Below are positions 9,824 to 19,761 of a stretch of 64,000 nucleotides of DNA, in pieces. This DNA comes from Psychrosphaera algicola (GTDB lineage: Bacteria > Pseudomonadota > Gammaproteobacteria > Enterobacterales > Alteromonadaceae), in the NCBI RefSeq assembly GCF_028401425.1, contig NZ_JAQOMS010000002.1:2976001-3040000 (forward strand). The letters are read 5' to 3'. Numbering within the stretch: position 1 is the first letter of the stretch; each line of letters opens with the position of its first letter. A program made the translations under genes and the position numbers. The notes under the pieces were generated by a model that had not been told where the DNA came from, searched no databases, and saw only the letters and a list, made by a program, of their open reading frames with translations.

Positions 9824-10981
9824 CTACTGCATTTGCCGGACGAGAATCTTTTTAGGCGAGACATACCAACGTTGTAATAATTCGCCAGTTTGCACACTCC
9901 AAAGGCTGAGTTCTCTATTCGGCGCGCCGGTAACTAAGTATTCTCCGGATTGAGAAAACCTTGCGGTAGTGAATATTTCCTGCCGATTAAGATAGTGTAA
10001 CTGAGTGATGGCGTTGCCTGTTTTTAAGTCCCAAATTGTTGAACGTCCTTTGCTGTCAGACGTAAACGCAAAGCGAGCTTTGGCGTCGAGGGCAACCTGT
10101 ACCACACGTGCGCCGTGTCTAAATTTAAACACGACTTGTCCTGTTTTGGTATCCCATAAATAGGCGGTTTGGTCACTCGAACCGGTCAATACATAACGGC
10201 CATTGGGTGAAATTGCTAAACTGTTGATGGCATTGTTAACATGTATTGCATTGCCTTCGTTGTCGGTGATAGGCGTATGGTGGGCAAGGAATTCTAAGCG
10301 ACGGCCGGTATCTACAGACATATGAACAACTATGCCATTGCTTTTACCTATAACGATGTGGCGTCCCATATTAGAGACATCAATTGCGCGGATACGTCCA
10401 AGGATCACGCATTTCTCGCCTTTACTCTCGTCTGGGTTCAAACATTTGTTTTGATCAATAATCACCTGATCAATTAATCCAGCGCTAGATGATTTATGGC
10501 GACTGTGCCAATAAGATTCGTCTTCGCTTTGAGTTAGTTTTACTTTAGATTTTCTGGCTTGCCAATAACCAATGTTTTTGCCGGAATTTACATCCCAAAG
10601 TGAAAACGTCTCTTTGTCTGCAAGTACCACGTGGGAGTCGTCGTCCGCTATTGATGTGGCGAAAACGAAGTTGCTGCTGGCCATTGAATTGGTCGTTTCA
10701 CCGTCTTTAAAAGTTACCTGACTGCCAACTGGGGTTTGTTGCCAAATGTATTTAAGACCATTTTTGTTTAAATCCCAAAGCGCAACGCCGTGATATAACG
10801 ATGAAACAACAGCAAAATTACCGCTACGGGATACGCTAGCAGCAAAGGACCCGTCCTGGGCGTGTTGATTTTGTTTCATCGGTCGGGAACTTTCAGGTGT
10901 GCAAGCACCCAAAAGGAGCGAAGATATAAACAAAATGGCTAAAGTCGGGAGTTTATTGAGCAATCTTTTGCCTCTTAACAA
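9824..10981 (-). CDS. WD40-repeat lipoprotein
   Basis: 385 residues and intact. The N-terminus has a lipoprotein signal with lipobox LLLGAC. Below it are several WD40-type blades, recognised by repeated Trp-Asp endings (VALWDLN, FSLWDVN, AYLWDTK, STIWDLK, LSLWSVQ). It is a predicted periplasm- or outer-membrane-anchored beta-propeller that binds partners; no catalytic motif is visible. An insert with two Cys (near base 10420) could form a disulfide. It is divergent from fkpA and upstream of slyX. A similar WD40 gene accompanies slyX in other Alteromonadales, but its role is not established. Confidence 0.8.
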   Translation of the reverse strand: MLRGKRLLNKLPTLAILFISSLLLGACTPESSRPMKQNQHAQDGSFAASVSRSGNFAVVSSLYHGVALWDLNKNGLKYIWQQTPVGSQVTFKDGETTNSMASSNFVFATSIADDDSHVVLADKETFSLWDVNSGKNIGYWQARKSKVKLTQSEDESYWHSRHKSSSAGLIDQVIIDQNKCLNPDESKGEKCVILGRIRAIDVSNMGRHIVIGKSNGIVVHMSVDTGRRLEFLAHHTPITDNEGNAIHVNNAINSLAISPNGRYVLTGSSDQTAYLWDTKTGQVVFKFRHGARVVQVALDAKARFAFTSDSKGRSTIWDLKTGNAITQLHYLNRQEIFTTARFSQSGEYLVTGAPNRELSLWSVQTGELLQRWYVSPKKILVRQMQ

Positions 10982-11217
10982 AAATAAGGTTTTTCTTTCG
11001 AAAGTTAATCGCTAGTATAGGTCACTTTGAACTGAAAATGATATTAATGGAATTGGCATTTTTAGCCAAATATTGAGTACATCAAAATTTATTTTATTAA
11101 GTATGTCATAGAGATACTTATTTACGTATTGATATTCTGAGATATGGCCGCACAAGTGAGTCATTATATATTTACTTTAGACAATGGAATGTTCGTCTAA
11201 ACAATTTGGAGAAACAA

Positions 11218-11931
11218 ATGAAAAAAGCGTTAAAGCTTTCCTTGATAGCCGCATCAATTGGCCTAATGAGTGCCTGCGGAAGTGCAGAGCAAGCTAATAC
11301 CCCTGCTAAATTAGATTCTGATGCTGACAAACAAAGTTATGCACTTGGTGCATCTATGGGGACATACCTTAAGAAAAACCTTGATAGCAATGCTGAAATT
11401 GGGATTTCTTTAAAACAAGAATTGATCATTGCCGGTATTCAAGATGCGTTAGTCGCTAAATCGCAACTGAGTGATGAAGAAATTCAAACTGTGATGCAAG
11501 CGTTACAGCAACAAGTGTCTGAGCTTAAAACAAAAGAAGCGCGCGAGGCTGGTTTAACGTTTTTAGCTGAAAATGCGAAACGTGAAGGCGTTGTTGTTAC
11601 AGACAGTGGCCTACAGTACGAAGTGCTTGTAGCGGCTGAAGGTGCTAAACCTGCGGCAACGGACACTGTTGAAGTTCATTATCACGGTACATTATTAGAC
11701 GGAACGGTATTTGATTCTTCTGTCGATCGTGGTGAAAAGATTAGCTTCCCACTTAACCGTGTTATTCCTAGTTGGACTGAAGGTCTACAATACATGAGTA
11801 TTGGATCTAAATATAAATTCTTTATTCCTTCAGAGTTAGCTTACGGCTCTCGTAATGCAGGTCAGATCCCACCAAATTCGACATTGATTTTTGAAGTTGA
11901 ATTATTTGATATCAAAAAGAAGGCTAGTTAA
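11218..11931 (+). CDS. fkpA: FKBP-type peptidyl-prolyl isomerase, FkpA-like lipoprotein
   Basis: An envelope chaperone and prolyl isomerase. The signal ends in a lipobox (GLMSACGS), so it is probably lipid-anchored. An N-terminal FKBP_N dimerisation helix region (KQSYALGASMGTYL, residues ~35-110) and a C-terminal FKBP domain with the active-site pattern DTVEVHYHGTLLDGTVFDSS and PSELAYGSR...IPPNSTLIFEVELFDI follow. The start is ATG 11218 with GGAG nine bases upstream; the TTG four codons earlier overlaps that ribosome site and is unlikely. A strong terminator follows. About 237 residues, normal length. Confidence 0.9.
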   Translation: MKKALKLSLIAASIGLMSACGSAEQANTPAKLDSDADKQSYALGASMGTYLKKNLDSNAEIGISLKQELIIAGIQDALVAKSQLSDEEIQTVMQALQQQVSELKTKEAREAGLTFLAENAKREGVVVTDSGLQYEVLVAAEGAKPAATDTVEVHYHGTLLDGTVFDSSVDRGEKISFPLNRVIPSWTEGLQYMSIGSKYKFFIPSELAYGSRNAGQIPPNSTLIFEVELFDIKKKAS

Positions 11932-11950
11932 CGTAAGTTAACAGGCACTA

Positions 11951-11983
11951 AAAAGGCGCTATGTAAAAATAGCGCCTTTTTTA
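11951..11983 (+). terminator. Rho-independent terminator of fkpA
   Basis: Arms AAAGGCGCTA and TAGCGCCTTT with an 8-base loop, then a T-run, 20 bp after the fkpA stop. Confidence 0.9.
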
Positions 11984-12040
11984 TTTTTATTTTGTCGCGA
12001 ATCAAAATGTAGATTGCAAACTCATCCAAAACGGGCGTGT

Positions 12041-12508
12041 TTAACTATGTTTGCTATATAGCGTTTGGATTAGCTCATCTTCAAGTTCTAATTGTGATTC
12101 TAGTATTTGGCCTATTGCAGACAGGTCACTGTCAAAATCACCGAGGTCTGCAGACACATTCATCGCCATATATTTATCATTAAATTCGACAAGCTTGTTT
12201 GTTGTTTCTGTTATTTTTGGATAGATATTTTCTGCCAATTTTGCGCTTTCTGGTCCGTGTTCACGACATTGCTTAACAATATCATTAAAAATTTCAAAAT
12301 GGCCGGCAGAAAGATAATCAATTAAAACCTGACAAAAGTCATTCACGTTTGCGACATCAGGTAACTGTTTTGCTTCTGTATCATAAGGTGGTAGTGCTGC
12401 CAATTTACAATACTTAACCAACAATTCTTGGCGTTCTGTTAACCAATTATCGATGATGTGATTTGCACCACCGTACTTTTGTTGAGTTTGTTCCAAACGA
12501 GATAACAT
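12041..12508 (-). CDS. rsd: Sigma-70 anti-sigma factor Rsd/AlgQ
   Basis: 155 residues, intact, all-helical. It begins MLSRLEQTQQKYGGANHIID, close to the Rsd/AlgQ N-terminus (LxxLxxxQxRxGGxxxxID), and contains the conserved WLxERQxLLVxYCxLA stretch. Rsd binds the housekeeping sigma factor to favour alternative sigmas in stationary phase. It is transcribed divergently from nudC, the same neighbourhood as rsd-nudC-hemE in enterobacteria. Confidence 0.9.
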   Translation of the reverse strand: MLSRLEQTQQKYGGANHIIDNWLTERQELLVKYCKLAALPPYDTEAKQLPDVANVNDFCQVLIDYLSAGHFEIFNDIVKQCREHGPESAKLAENIYPKITETTNKLVEFNDKYMAMNVSADLGDFDSDLSAIGQILESQLELEDELIQTLYSKHS

Positions 12509-12676
12509 GAATATGCCCTTTTTAATTCATTATTAATCCATAACACTGGAATTTAACAAAAAGATCAATCTATTTTGATTCCAGAATCCGTAAGTATAAG
12601 ACATTAAATGTAATTTAACATTGTTAATTATGACTAGATCCAAGGTAAACTTGCCGAAAAGTACAGGTGGAAAAAT

Positions 12677-13498
12677 ATGATTAAACACAACATCTTATTC
12701 AATAATGAGTTAAACGGCTGGTGGTGCTTAGTGCATCAGCATCGGGTGTATTTAACGTCTCCGGTTAACCAACTTCCAAGTGGCTGTTTTGACGAACTTG
12801 GTTTGCCTGTTAAAGCGCCAGAATCGGTTCATCAAATTGGTGAACATCAAGATTTACCTGTGTACATGATAGATGTTAAAAGCGCCGATTTAATCGACGA
12901 AATGGATCATGAGCTATTTGTTGGTATTCGCAGTGTGTTGTTTAATCACAATGAGATGTTTGAATTTGCCGCAAGGGCTTATCAAGTTGCTTTGTTTCTG
13001 CGCACACATAAATATTGTGGCGAGTGTGGGGAGCAAATGACCCTTGTCGATTGGGAACTGGCGACCTTGTGTGAGCCATGTAAACATCGATGTTATCCCC
13101 GTATCTCGCCGGTGGTGATAGTGGCAATACGGAACAAAGATAAGATCCTATTGGCTCAGGGGACACGTTCTACTACTGGGCTTTATAGTGTTTTAGCCGG
13201 TTTTGTTGAGAGTGGTGAAACGTTAGAGCAAACAGTACATCGTGAAGTATTTGAAGAAGTAGGTATTAAAGTTAAAAATCTTAAGTACCAATTGAGCCAA
13301 CCTTGGCCGTTTCCGCATTCATTAATGGTTGGGTTTTTGGCTGAATACGACAGCGGCGAGATAAATATTTGTGAAGACGAAATTGTTACTGCGGATTGGT
13401 TTTCAATTAAGGATCTGCCGCAAGTACCGCAACAGCAAACGATTGCTGGTAAATTGATTCATACCACGAAAAAGATGATGGCTTTAGCTCGTAGGTAA
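12677..13498 (+). CDS. nudC: NAD(+) diphosphatase NudC
   Basis: 273 residues and intact. Hydrolyses NADH/NAD to NMN and AMP, and in E. coli also removes NAD caps from RNA. A four-Cys zinc ribbon (CGECGEQM...CEPC, bases ~13017-13080) precedes the Nudix domain with box GFVESGETLEQTVHREVFEEVG split over 13200-13265 and the NudC-type SQPWPFPHSLM motif that marks NADH specificity. It lies between rsd and hemE and is followed by a terminator. Confidence 0.95.
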   Translation: MIKHNILFNNELNGWWCLVHQHRVYLTSPVNQLPSGCFDELGLPVKAPESVHQIGEHQDLPVYMIDVKSADLIDEMDHELFVGIRSVLFNHNEMFEFAARAYQVALFLRTHKYCGECGEQMTLVDWELATLCEPCKHRCYPRISPVVIVAIRNKDKILLAQGTRSTTGLYSVLAGFVESGETLEQTVHREVFEEVGIKVKNLKYQLSQPWPFPHSLMVGFLAEYDSGEINICEDEIVTADWFSIKDLPQVPQQQTIAGKLIHTTKKMMALARR

Positions 13499-13529
13499 TT
13501 GAAAGTACAATTATGGGGTCCTAGAAAAG

Positions 13530-13562
13530 AAAAAACCACTCGTAAAGAGTGGTCAAATTTTT
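13530..13562 (+). terminator. Terminator after nudC
   Basis: ACCACTC and GAGTGGT with a 5-base loop, preceded by an A-run and followed by a T-rich stretch, 35 bp after the nudC stop. Confidence 0.75.
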
Positions 13563-13758
13563 CTAGCGCGTGAGCTGTTTATAGAGCTTCTTTTTTATAA
13601 TTCGTGAGCGCGAACTATTTATAGCAAAGCAGACTTTAGTGCGCAAGAACTTAATAATGATTGATTTAGAATAAAGAAATCGTTTTTTAGGTCGTTTCTT
13701 TCTATGGAGGAGTTGCTCTGTTCCTGATAGAATCTCACCGAAATTTTTAGGGTGAATT

Positions 13759-14826
13759 ATGACTGAATTAAAAAATGATCGTTATCTAAAAGCGTTATTG
13801 CAACAACCAGTTGACCGTACTCCAGTATGGATGATGCGTCAGGCAGGCCGTTATTTACCAGAATATCGTGCGACTCGTGCTATTGCTGGTGACTTTGTTT
13901 CTTTAATGAAAAATCCTGAGTTGGCGTGTGAAGTGACCATGCAACCGCTTCGTCGCTATCCAATTGACGCGGCTATCTTGTTTTCAGATATTTTGACCAT
14001 CCCAGATGCCATGGGTTTAGGTTTGTATTTTGAAACAGGCGAGGGCCCTAAATTTCAAAATCCAATTAAGACTCAAGCTGACGTCGCTAAAATTGGTATT
14101 CCAGATCCTGAAACAGAATTACGTTATGTTATGGATGCTGTTCGTACTATTCGTAAAGAATTAAACGGATCAGTACCACTTATTGGTTTTTCAGGGAGTC
14201 CTTGGACGCTTGCGACTTATATGGTTGAAGGCGGTAGCACTAAGACATTTTCTAAAATCAAAGGCATGATGTATTCAGAACCGGCTTTAATGCACCAGTT
14301 ACTTGATAAAGTCGCTGACTCAGTGACAAGCTATCTAAATGCTCAAATTGCCGCTGGTGCGCAATCGGTAATGATATTTGATACATGGGGTGGCGTATTA
14401 ACCCCGCGTGATTACAAAGATTTCTCTTTAAATTACATGAGCAAGATCATTGATGGTTTAACTCGTGAAAATGATGGGCGTAAAGTTCCTGTGACCTTGT
14501 TTACTAAAAATGGTGGTCAGTGGTTAGAGCTCATGGCTGAAACAGGTTGTGATGCATTAGGACTTGATTGGACCATTAATATTGCTGAAGCTAAACGACG
14601 TGTTGGCGATAAAGTGGCTTTGCAGGGGAATATGGACCCGTCAATGTTATATGCGACACCAGATAGAATTCGTCAGGAAGTTAAGTCTATCTTAACTGAC
14701 TACGGTCATTCCGGGACTGGTCACGTATTTAACCTAGGTCACGGCATTACGCCAGATGTGACTCCGGAAAATGCCGGCGTATTTTTTGACTCCGTTGTTG
14801 AATTCAGCCCTGAATTCCATAAATAA
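13759..14826 (+). CDS. hemE: Uroporphyrinogen decarboxylase HemE
   Basis: 355 residues and intact. Converts uroporphyrinogen III to coproporphyrinogen III in haem synthesis. The family signatures are plain: PVWMMRQAGRYLPEYR near the N-terminus (substrate-binding Arg residues), the ILFSDILTIPDAMG segment with the catalytic Asp, GFSGSPWTLATYMVEGG and the C-terminal HVFNLGHGITPDV. Shine-Dalgarno AGGG precedes the ATG. It has its own transcript, flanked by the nudC terminator and a convergent gene. hemB lies about 20 kb away. Confidence 0.97.
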   Translation: MTELKNDRYLKALLQQPVDRTPVWMMRQAGRYLPEYRATRAIAGDFVSLMKNPELACEVTMQPLRRYPIDAAILFSDILTIPDAMGLGLYFETGEGPKFQNPIKTQADVAKIGIPDPETELRYVMDAVRTIRKELNGSVPLIGFSGSPWTLATYMVEGGSTKTFSKIKGMMYSEPALMHQLLDKVADSVTSYLNAQIAAGAQSVMIFDTWGGVLTPRDYKDFSLNYMSKIIDGLTRENDGRKVPVTLFTKNGGQWLELMAETGCDALGLDWTINIAEAKRRVGDKVALQGNMDPSMLYATPDRIRQEVKSILTDYGHSGTGHVFNLGHGITPDVTPENAGVFFDSVVEFSPEFHK

Positions 14827-14863
14827 TCTTAGCTTAAAATAATGACTACCATTTAAATTTAGG

Positions 14864-15445
14864 TTAATCATCAAAAGCATCTAAAATTCGCTGCCTTAAT
14901 TTGGGCAGCGTTTTTGTTTCAAACCACCTATTTTTACTAATCCAAATATTGTTTCTTGGTGATGGGTGCGGTAAAACGATTGTTTTGTTTGTAAAGTCGT
15001 TGTTTCGGATCGAACTGGTTAAGTTCTCGAAGTTATCCACATATTTTTGCGCCGCATAGCGACCTATAATCAGCGTTAGTTCTATATTACCCAAATTACC
15101 TAGTATTTGTTGGTGCCAAGTCTGACTACAAATTTTAGGCGGGGCTTTGTCGCCTGAGCTATTAGTGACTTTTCATAGGTAACAAAATGCCATCGGCATA
15201 ATTGCCAATATCTGCTCATTATAAAATTGTTCGCGAGTCATCCCTAACCATTCGCGCAATCTGTCACCCGATGCGTCGTCAAAGGCTTGGTTCTTTTGAT
15301 GGGTTTTTAATCCAGGCGCTTGTCCAATGATTAATATTTTAGCTTTGCTGTGAAGTTGAAATATAGGTCTTGGCGGTAAAGGGAGGGTTTCTTTACATAA
15401 AGTACAGTTGGAGAGCGCTGAAATAACTGCGTTATTGTCAGTCAT
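14864..15445 (-). CDS. Uracil-DNA glycosylase family protein, interrupted by an in-frame stop
   Basis: About 193 codons in one continuous frame broken only by a TGA at 15170-15172. Before it are a Cys-pair region (NCTLC) and the active-site loop ILIIGQAPGLKTH; after it are SSGDKAPP and HPSPRN, the second catalytic motif of UDG-superfamily enzymes. The family normally reads CYPGK at the stop position, so one or two substitutions would explain the break. It probably removes damaged bases or is one of the small family-4-like members; it lacks the extra Cys set that marks a classical iron-sulfur family 4 enzyme. It is convergent with hemE. Confidence 0.7.
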
Positions 15446-15490
15446 ATCGTGCTGGTGGTTGTAAAAGTCAAATGACGTTTCATAGGATAA

Positions 15491-15523
15491 AAAAATGCAG
15501 CGGTTGTTATCACCGCTGCATTT
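15491..15523 (-). terminator. Terminator of sthA
   Basis: Perfect 11-bp arms AAATGCAGCGG and CCGCTGCATTT with a 9-base loop. On the minus strand it is followed by a T-run directly after the sthA stop. Confidence 0.85.
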
Positions 15524-15529
15524 AAATGT

Positions 15530-16975
15530 TTAGAACAATCTATTTAAGCCATTTAGCGCAGCTACACGGTATGCCTCAGCCATCGTTGGATAGTTGAATG
15601 TTGTGCGTACAAAGTACTCTATGGTATTGGCAGCGCCTTTTTGTTGCATAATCGCCTTAGCCGATATGCACGATTTCAGCAGAACGTTCTCCAAAGCAGT
15701 GAATACCCAAAATTTCTTTAGTTTCACAGTGGAACAAGATCTTTAAGCTACCAACGGCACTCGCCCCGATTTGTGCACGAGCAAGATGTTTAAATGATGC
15801 ACGACCTACTTCGTAAGGGATTTTCTTCGCCGTTAATTCGAGTTCAGTTTTACCAACCGATGACATTTCTGGGATGGTATAAATACCCGTTGGAATGTCC
15901 TCGATGAGTTGGCCTTCATTAGCAATATTCAACATATAGTCTGCCGCGATGCGACCTTGGTCATATGCTGCGCTTGCTAAGCTTGGGTAGCCGATAACAT
16001 CACCTACAGCAAATATATTGTCGACTTCTGTGCGATAGTTTTTATTAACGCCTAAAGAACCACGACTATTTGCTTTAACACCGAGGTTTTCAAGTTTTAA
16101 GCTGTCAGTATTACCTGTACGACCATTGGCAAATAACAAACAGTCGGCTTTCATTCTTTTGCCTGACTTCAAGGTCATTATAACGCCGTCTTCAGTACCT
16201 TCGATTTTGTCGTATTCTTCACCGTGACGAATGACTATACCGCTATTCCAAAAGTGATAGCTTAGTGAGTCAGTCATTTCTGCGTCCATAAAGGACAACA
16301 AGCGGTCACGTGTATTTATCAAGTCAACTTTACAACCTAATCCACGGAAGATTGATGCGTACTCACAGCCAATGACACCGGCACCATAGATAATGATGCT
16401 TTTAGGATCGTGTTTTAAAGATAAAATAGTATCGGAGTCATAAACACGAGGGTGGTTAAAGTCGACGTCATGTGGTCGGTATGGACGTGAGCCCGATGCG
16501 ATAACGATTTTTTCTGCAGTTAGTTGGTCAATACTGCCGTCAGGTGTTTGAATTGATAACGTGTTTTTATCAATAAACGAGGCAGAACCATGATAAATCT
16601 TTACGCTATTTCGGTTATAAAAACCGGCGCGGAGTCTAACTTGGTCGCTAATAACTTTTGTCGTGTGTTGAAGAATGTCGTGAAACGTTAGTGTCGCGGC
16701 CTTTTCAGAACGATTAAATAGCGGGTTCGAGTTATATTCAACAAGTCGACTAACCGAGTGTCTTAACGCTTTAGATGGGATGGTTCCCCAATGAGTACAA
16801 CCACCACCAACTTGAGAATGCTTTTCGATAACCGCAACTTTTTACCAGCTTTGGTTAAGTTCATTGCGGCGCCTTCGCCACCCGGCCCGGTGCCGATAAC
16901 AATCACATCGTAATCGTATTTTGTGGTAGAAGTTGTGGTTACTTTCGCTTCAGTTCTTTTACTTTTTGCGGTCAC
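15530..16975 (-). CDS. sthA: Soluble pyridine nucleotide transhydrogenase SthA, frameshifted
   Basis: A cytoplasmic flavoprotein that moves hydride between NADPH and NAD. The FAD motif DVIVIGTGPGGEGAAMNL is followed by CTHWGTIPSKALR, the SthA version of the disulfide-reductase active site with only one Cys. Then come the second Rossmann motif GAGVIGCEYASIF, the FAD-binding AVGDVIG and a dimerisation domain ending NRLF. The frame breaks near 16850 (A-run, just before VAVIEKH) and near 15655 (after AEIVHIG). With both corrected it is about 481 residues. A ~28-residue Lys/Thr-rich N-terminal extension precedes the usual start. Confidence 0.92.
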
Positions 16976-17075
16976 AGTTTCGCCCTATGTAATTTATTTT
17001 CATAACAGTATGAATCATAGAAACTTTTGAGTGATCAGCCAAGTCTTATTCGCGGATAACGGCTATAAATAACGA

Positions 17076-17101
17076 AAATGGGCAGTTTTAGCTGCCCATT
17101 T
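17076..17101 (-). terminator. Terminator of the desaturase gene
   Basis: Arms AAATGGGCAG and CTGCCCATTT with a 6-base loop; a short T-run follows on the minus strand, 16 bp after the corrected desaturase stop. Confidence 0.75.
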
Positions 17102-17116
17102 CTTACATTTTTGGAA

Positions 17117-18230
17117 TTATGCTACTTGCATTAACATTTGTTGCCACTGAGATTGTTGGCTAGCGAGTTGTGCTTTTAATAGTTGATATTGTTTTTTAAC
17201 TCAACAACGGTCATTTTTGGCGCATTTTGACGTTTCGCCATCAGGTATTCTTTTCGGGCGTTAACAAAGGCTTTTAGTCTTGCCATTAAAATGTCGTATT
17301 CAGCTTCAAGTCTCGTTAAAATTTCCTGTTTGTGTGGAAGCTCCACGACCTTAGTTTCGGTTTTGTATTTTTGCATTTTCCATTTTGCCGCTTGAATACG
17401 TTCAAATGGAACCTTTCGTAGATTTTTGGTTAGGCCGATAAAACTAGCTGCTTTGATAAACCATTTGCTTGGGTCGTATTGATACCAGCGAATACCATTT
17501 CGATAGTCTGATTCAAAAATATGGTGATAGTTATGATAGCCCTCACCGTAAGTGACAAACGCAAGTAAACCATTATCGCGCGCAGTGTTCTTATCTGTAT
17601 ATGGCTGTGAACCCCAAATATGGGCTAACGAATTAATGAAAAACGTAAAATGGTGGCTCAGAACCAGTCGTAAAAAACCGACAGTAATTAAGAATCCAAG
17701 AATGTCGTCAAATATAAGGCCTAATAAAAGTGGTACACCAAAGTTAGTGATAAGCGTTAAGGCCAAATAATGTTTGTGTTGCCACATTACAATTCGGTTT
17801 TTTTGTAGATCGCGGCAATTACTGTAGTCGCAATATTTTTCGCCTTGGTAATCTCGTAACATCCAACCGATGTGACTAAACCAAAATCCTTTTTTGCAGA
17901 ATATGGGTCCTTGTCATTTTGGTCGACAAATTTATGATGTATTCTATGGTCTGACGACCAATGTAGGGCGCTGTTTTGCAATGCAAATGCACCGCCTAAC
18001 GCCAGAATAAATTCAAGGATTGGGTGTGCTTCGTAGGTTTTATGCGCCCACAGACGGTGATAACCAACTGTGATGGACATTCCCGCGAATCCCAATGTTA
18101 AAACAGTGGCGACAATATGCGTCATTGTAAAACCATAGAAATAACCGTACAAAGGTACGCTTATGATGGTTATTAAAAATGTTAGTGAAAACACTAAAAC
18201 ATTTGTCCAGATAATAGGTGCTTTTTTCAT
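17117..18230 (-). CDS. Delta-9-type acyl-CoA/fatty acid desaturase, frameshifted
   Basis: A membrane di-iron desaturase that puts a double bond into saturated acyl chains. Two N-terminal membrane helices precede the His boxes: HRLWAH (box 1), HRIHH (box 2) and, after further helices, HNYHH (box 3, GEGYHNYHH). The C-terminus is a charged coiled coil. Frames break near 17897 (A-run, between DPYSAKK and GFWFSHIGWML) and near 17200 (A-run); the corrected end is at 17117, adding QYQLLKAQ... to the tail. It is divergent from fabR, with a FabR-like operator 12 bp before its start, so it is probably repressed by FabR when unsaturated acyl chains are plentiful. Confidence 0.9.
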
Positions 18231-18241
18231 AATCTTATTTG

Positions 18242-18259
18242 AGCTTACATGTGTACGCT
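18242..18259. promoter_or_regulatory. FabR-like operator, desaturase side
   Basis: AGCTTACATGTGTACGCT resembles the gammaproteobacterial FabR palindrome AGCGTACA-N2-TGTACGCT. It lies 12 bp upstream of the desaturase start. Confidence 0.7.
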
Positions 18260-18307
18260 GAATTTTAACTGGCTTTACTTAAAAATCAACTAATATGTTT
18301 ATATTTT

Positions 18308-18325
18308 AGTGAACAGCTGTTCGCA
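18308..18325. promoter_or_regulatory. FabR-like operator, fabR side
   Basis: AGTGAACAGCTGTTCGCA is a near-perfect palindrome of the same FabR type, 14 bp before the fabR ATG. It suggests autoregulation. Confidence 0.65.
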
Positions 18326-18338
18326 GGAAAAAATTGCA

Positions 18339-18970
18339 ATGACAAAAAACGGTACCAATCCCCGCACAATAGGACGAGGGCAGAGCAAAAAGAGCAAACT
18401 CGCAGAGCAATTGTTGATGCTGCATTTAGAATGTTAAGCGCAGATCACAGTTATGCCAACTTAAGTTTGCGTGAAGTTGCTCGTGAAGCTGGAATTGCAC
18501 CGACGTCATTTTATCGCCACTTTAAAGATATGGACGAGCTTGGATTAACATTAGTTGATGAAGCAGGTTTAATGTTGCGGCAGTTGATGCGCCAGGCGCG
18601 CGCAAGGATCGCGAGGGGCGGTGGCAGTGTTGTACGTACGTCTGTGGAAACCTTCATGGAGTTTGTCGACACTAATAGTAATGAATTCCGGTTATTGCTT
18701 CGAGAACGTTCAGGTACTTCAAAAGCATTTCGTTCTGCTGTACAGCGAGAAATGATGCATTTTATCCAAGAGCTTTCTGATTACATTAGACAAAAAACTC
18801 ATTCGAACCATAAAAGTGCTTTGTGGGAAGCGGATGCGTTGGTGACAATTGTATTTAATGCCGGTGCAGATGCCCTTGATTTACCCAAGGCACAACGTGA
18901 AGAATTATCTAATAAAGTCATTCAACAATTACGTTATGTCACAAGAGGAGCAGAGGCGGGTAGAAAATAA
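18339..18970 (+). CDS. fabR: TetR-family repressor FabR of unsaturated fatty acid synthesis, frameshifted
   Basis: A DNA-binding repressor of about 210 residues. The HTH matches FabR almost residue for residue (SLREVAREAGIAPTSFYRHF), followed by the FabR-specific DMDELGLTLVDEAGL and RQLMRQAR. The ATG at 18339 has AGGA upstream, but the frame shifts within the first 15 codons (C-run near 18360) before entering TRAEQKEQTRRAIVDAA. It controls the divergent desaturase through two palindromes in the 108-bp intergenic region. Confidence 0.88.
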
Positions 18971-19135
18971 CAAGTTGTGTTATTTTTAAGGCGAGGTTTT
19001 TAGGTAGAAACCGCCTAATTGCCTTTTGAGTAATGTGACTAAGATACGCCACGCCGCTTTATCATTTAAATATTGATGGTAAAAAACAAACTCTATTTCG
19101 CTACAAACCCCAGTACAATAGCCTTTTGGGTATAT

Positions 19136-19151
19136 GACACAGGTATGTCAC
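19136..19151. promoter_or_regulatory. Inverted repeat upstream of the tail-anchored cassette
   Basis: TGACA-N6-TGTCA, followed within 25 bp by a related ATGACATTTGGTATGAC element, about 100 bp before the first cassette gene. It is a candidate binding site for the cassette's own XRE regulator. Confidence 0.35.
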
Positions 19152-19248
19152 ATGACATTTGGTATGACTGTCGTTCACTTGTCATCACTATTCAGCAAAA
19201 TTTCGGTTTAACTTGAACTCGTCAAAACGAAGCGAGAGGAAACGCATA

Positions 19249-19752
19249 ATGGACAATAATCAAACTATAGAGACAAACTCTAACGATAATTCAACGAGCA
19301 ATCCAATGGACGAATCTAGTGATAACCATCAAGAAGTAAACCAAATAGGAACTATGGCTTTATTCAGTGATGGCTTTAGTTTCAATTTCGAATTTGGTGG
19401 TCACAAAATTCTTGCTTAGGGCTCTGCGAAATCGGGAAAAGAAAAAGTATTTGTGGATGGCCAAGTTGTTGGTGAAAAACGAAGTTTTACAAGACGATCT
19501 GTTATCCCTTTTACAATAGGTAAAGATGAACTTGAAATTGAGTTTCATACGGTAAGCCTGCTTACTGCAGAATTGCACTGTACGTTAATTAAAAATGGGG
19601 TTCATGTTGAAACCCAAAAACAGGTTCCGAAATATACAGCTAATAAAAAGAAATCTAAATGGCGTATCGCGTTTTGGTTTGCCATTGGTTTTGTATTTGG
19701 TTTTTTGCTATCGATGAAATTGTCGCGTTTTTCTCTTAATCACTCTGTATAG
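19249..19752 (+). CDS. Unknown tail-anchored protein, interrupted by TAG
   Basis: Starts at ATG 19249 with GAGAGGA eight bases upstream. The N-terminal 35 residues are Asn/Ser/Asp-rich and probably disordered. A compact beta-rich domain follows (MALFSDGFSFNFEFGGHKILA... then VFVDGQVVGEKRSF and DELEIEFHTVSLLTAELHCTLIKNG). One C-terminal membrane helix (IAFWFAIGFVFGFLLSM) lies near the end. An in-frame TAG at 19417-19419 splits it; the frame continues without a break. About 167 residues in all. Ten bases separate it from a tail-anchored XRE regulator. No family is recognised. Confidence 0.6.
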
Positions 19753-19761
19753 GTAATAGTA

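Noticed and set aside
1466..19419. TAG recoding as an amino acid
   Set aside because: TAG also ends complete genes here (for example 2174-2176 and 49654-49656), and one of the three internal stops is TGA. Errors or mutations fit better.
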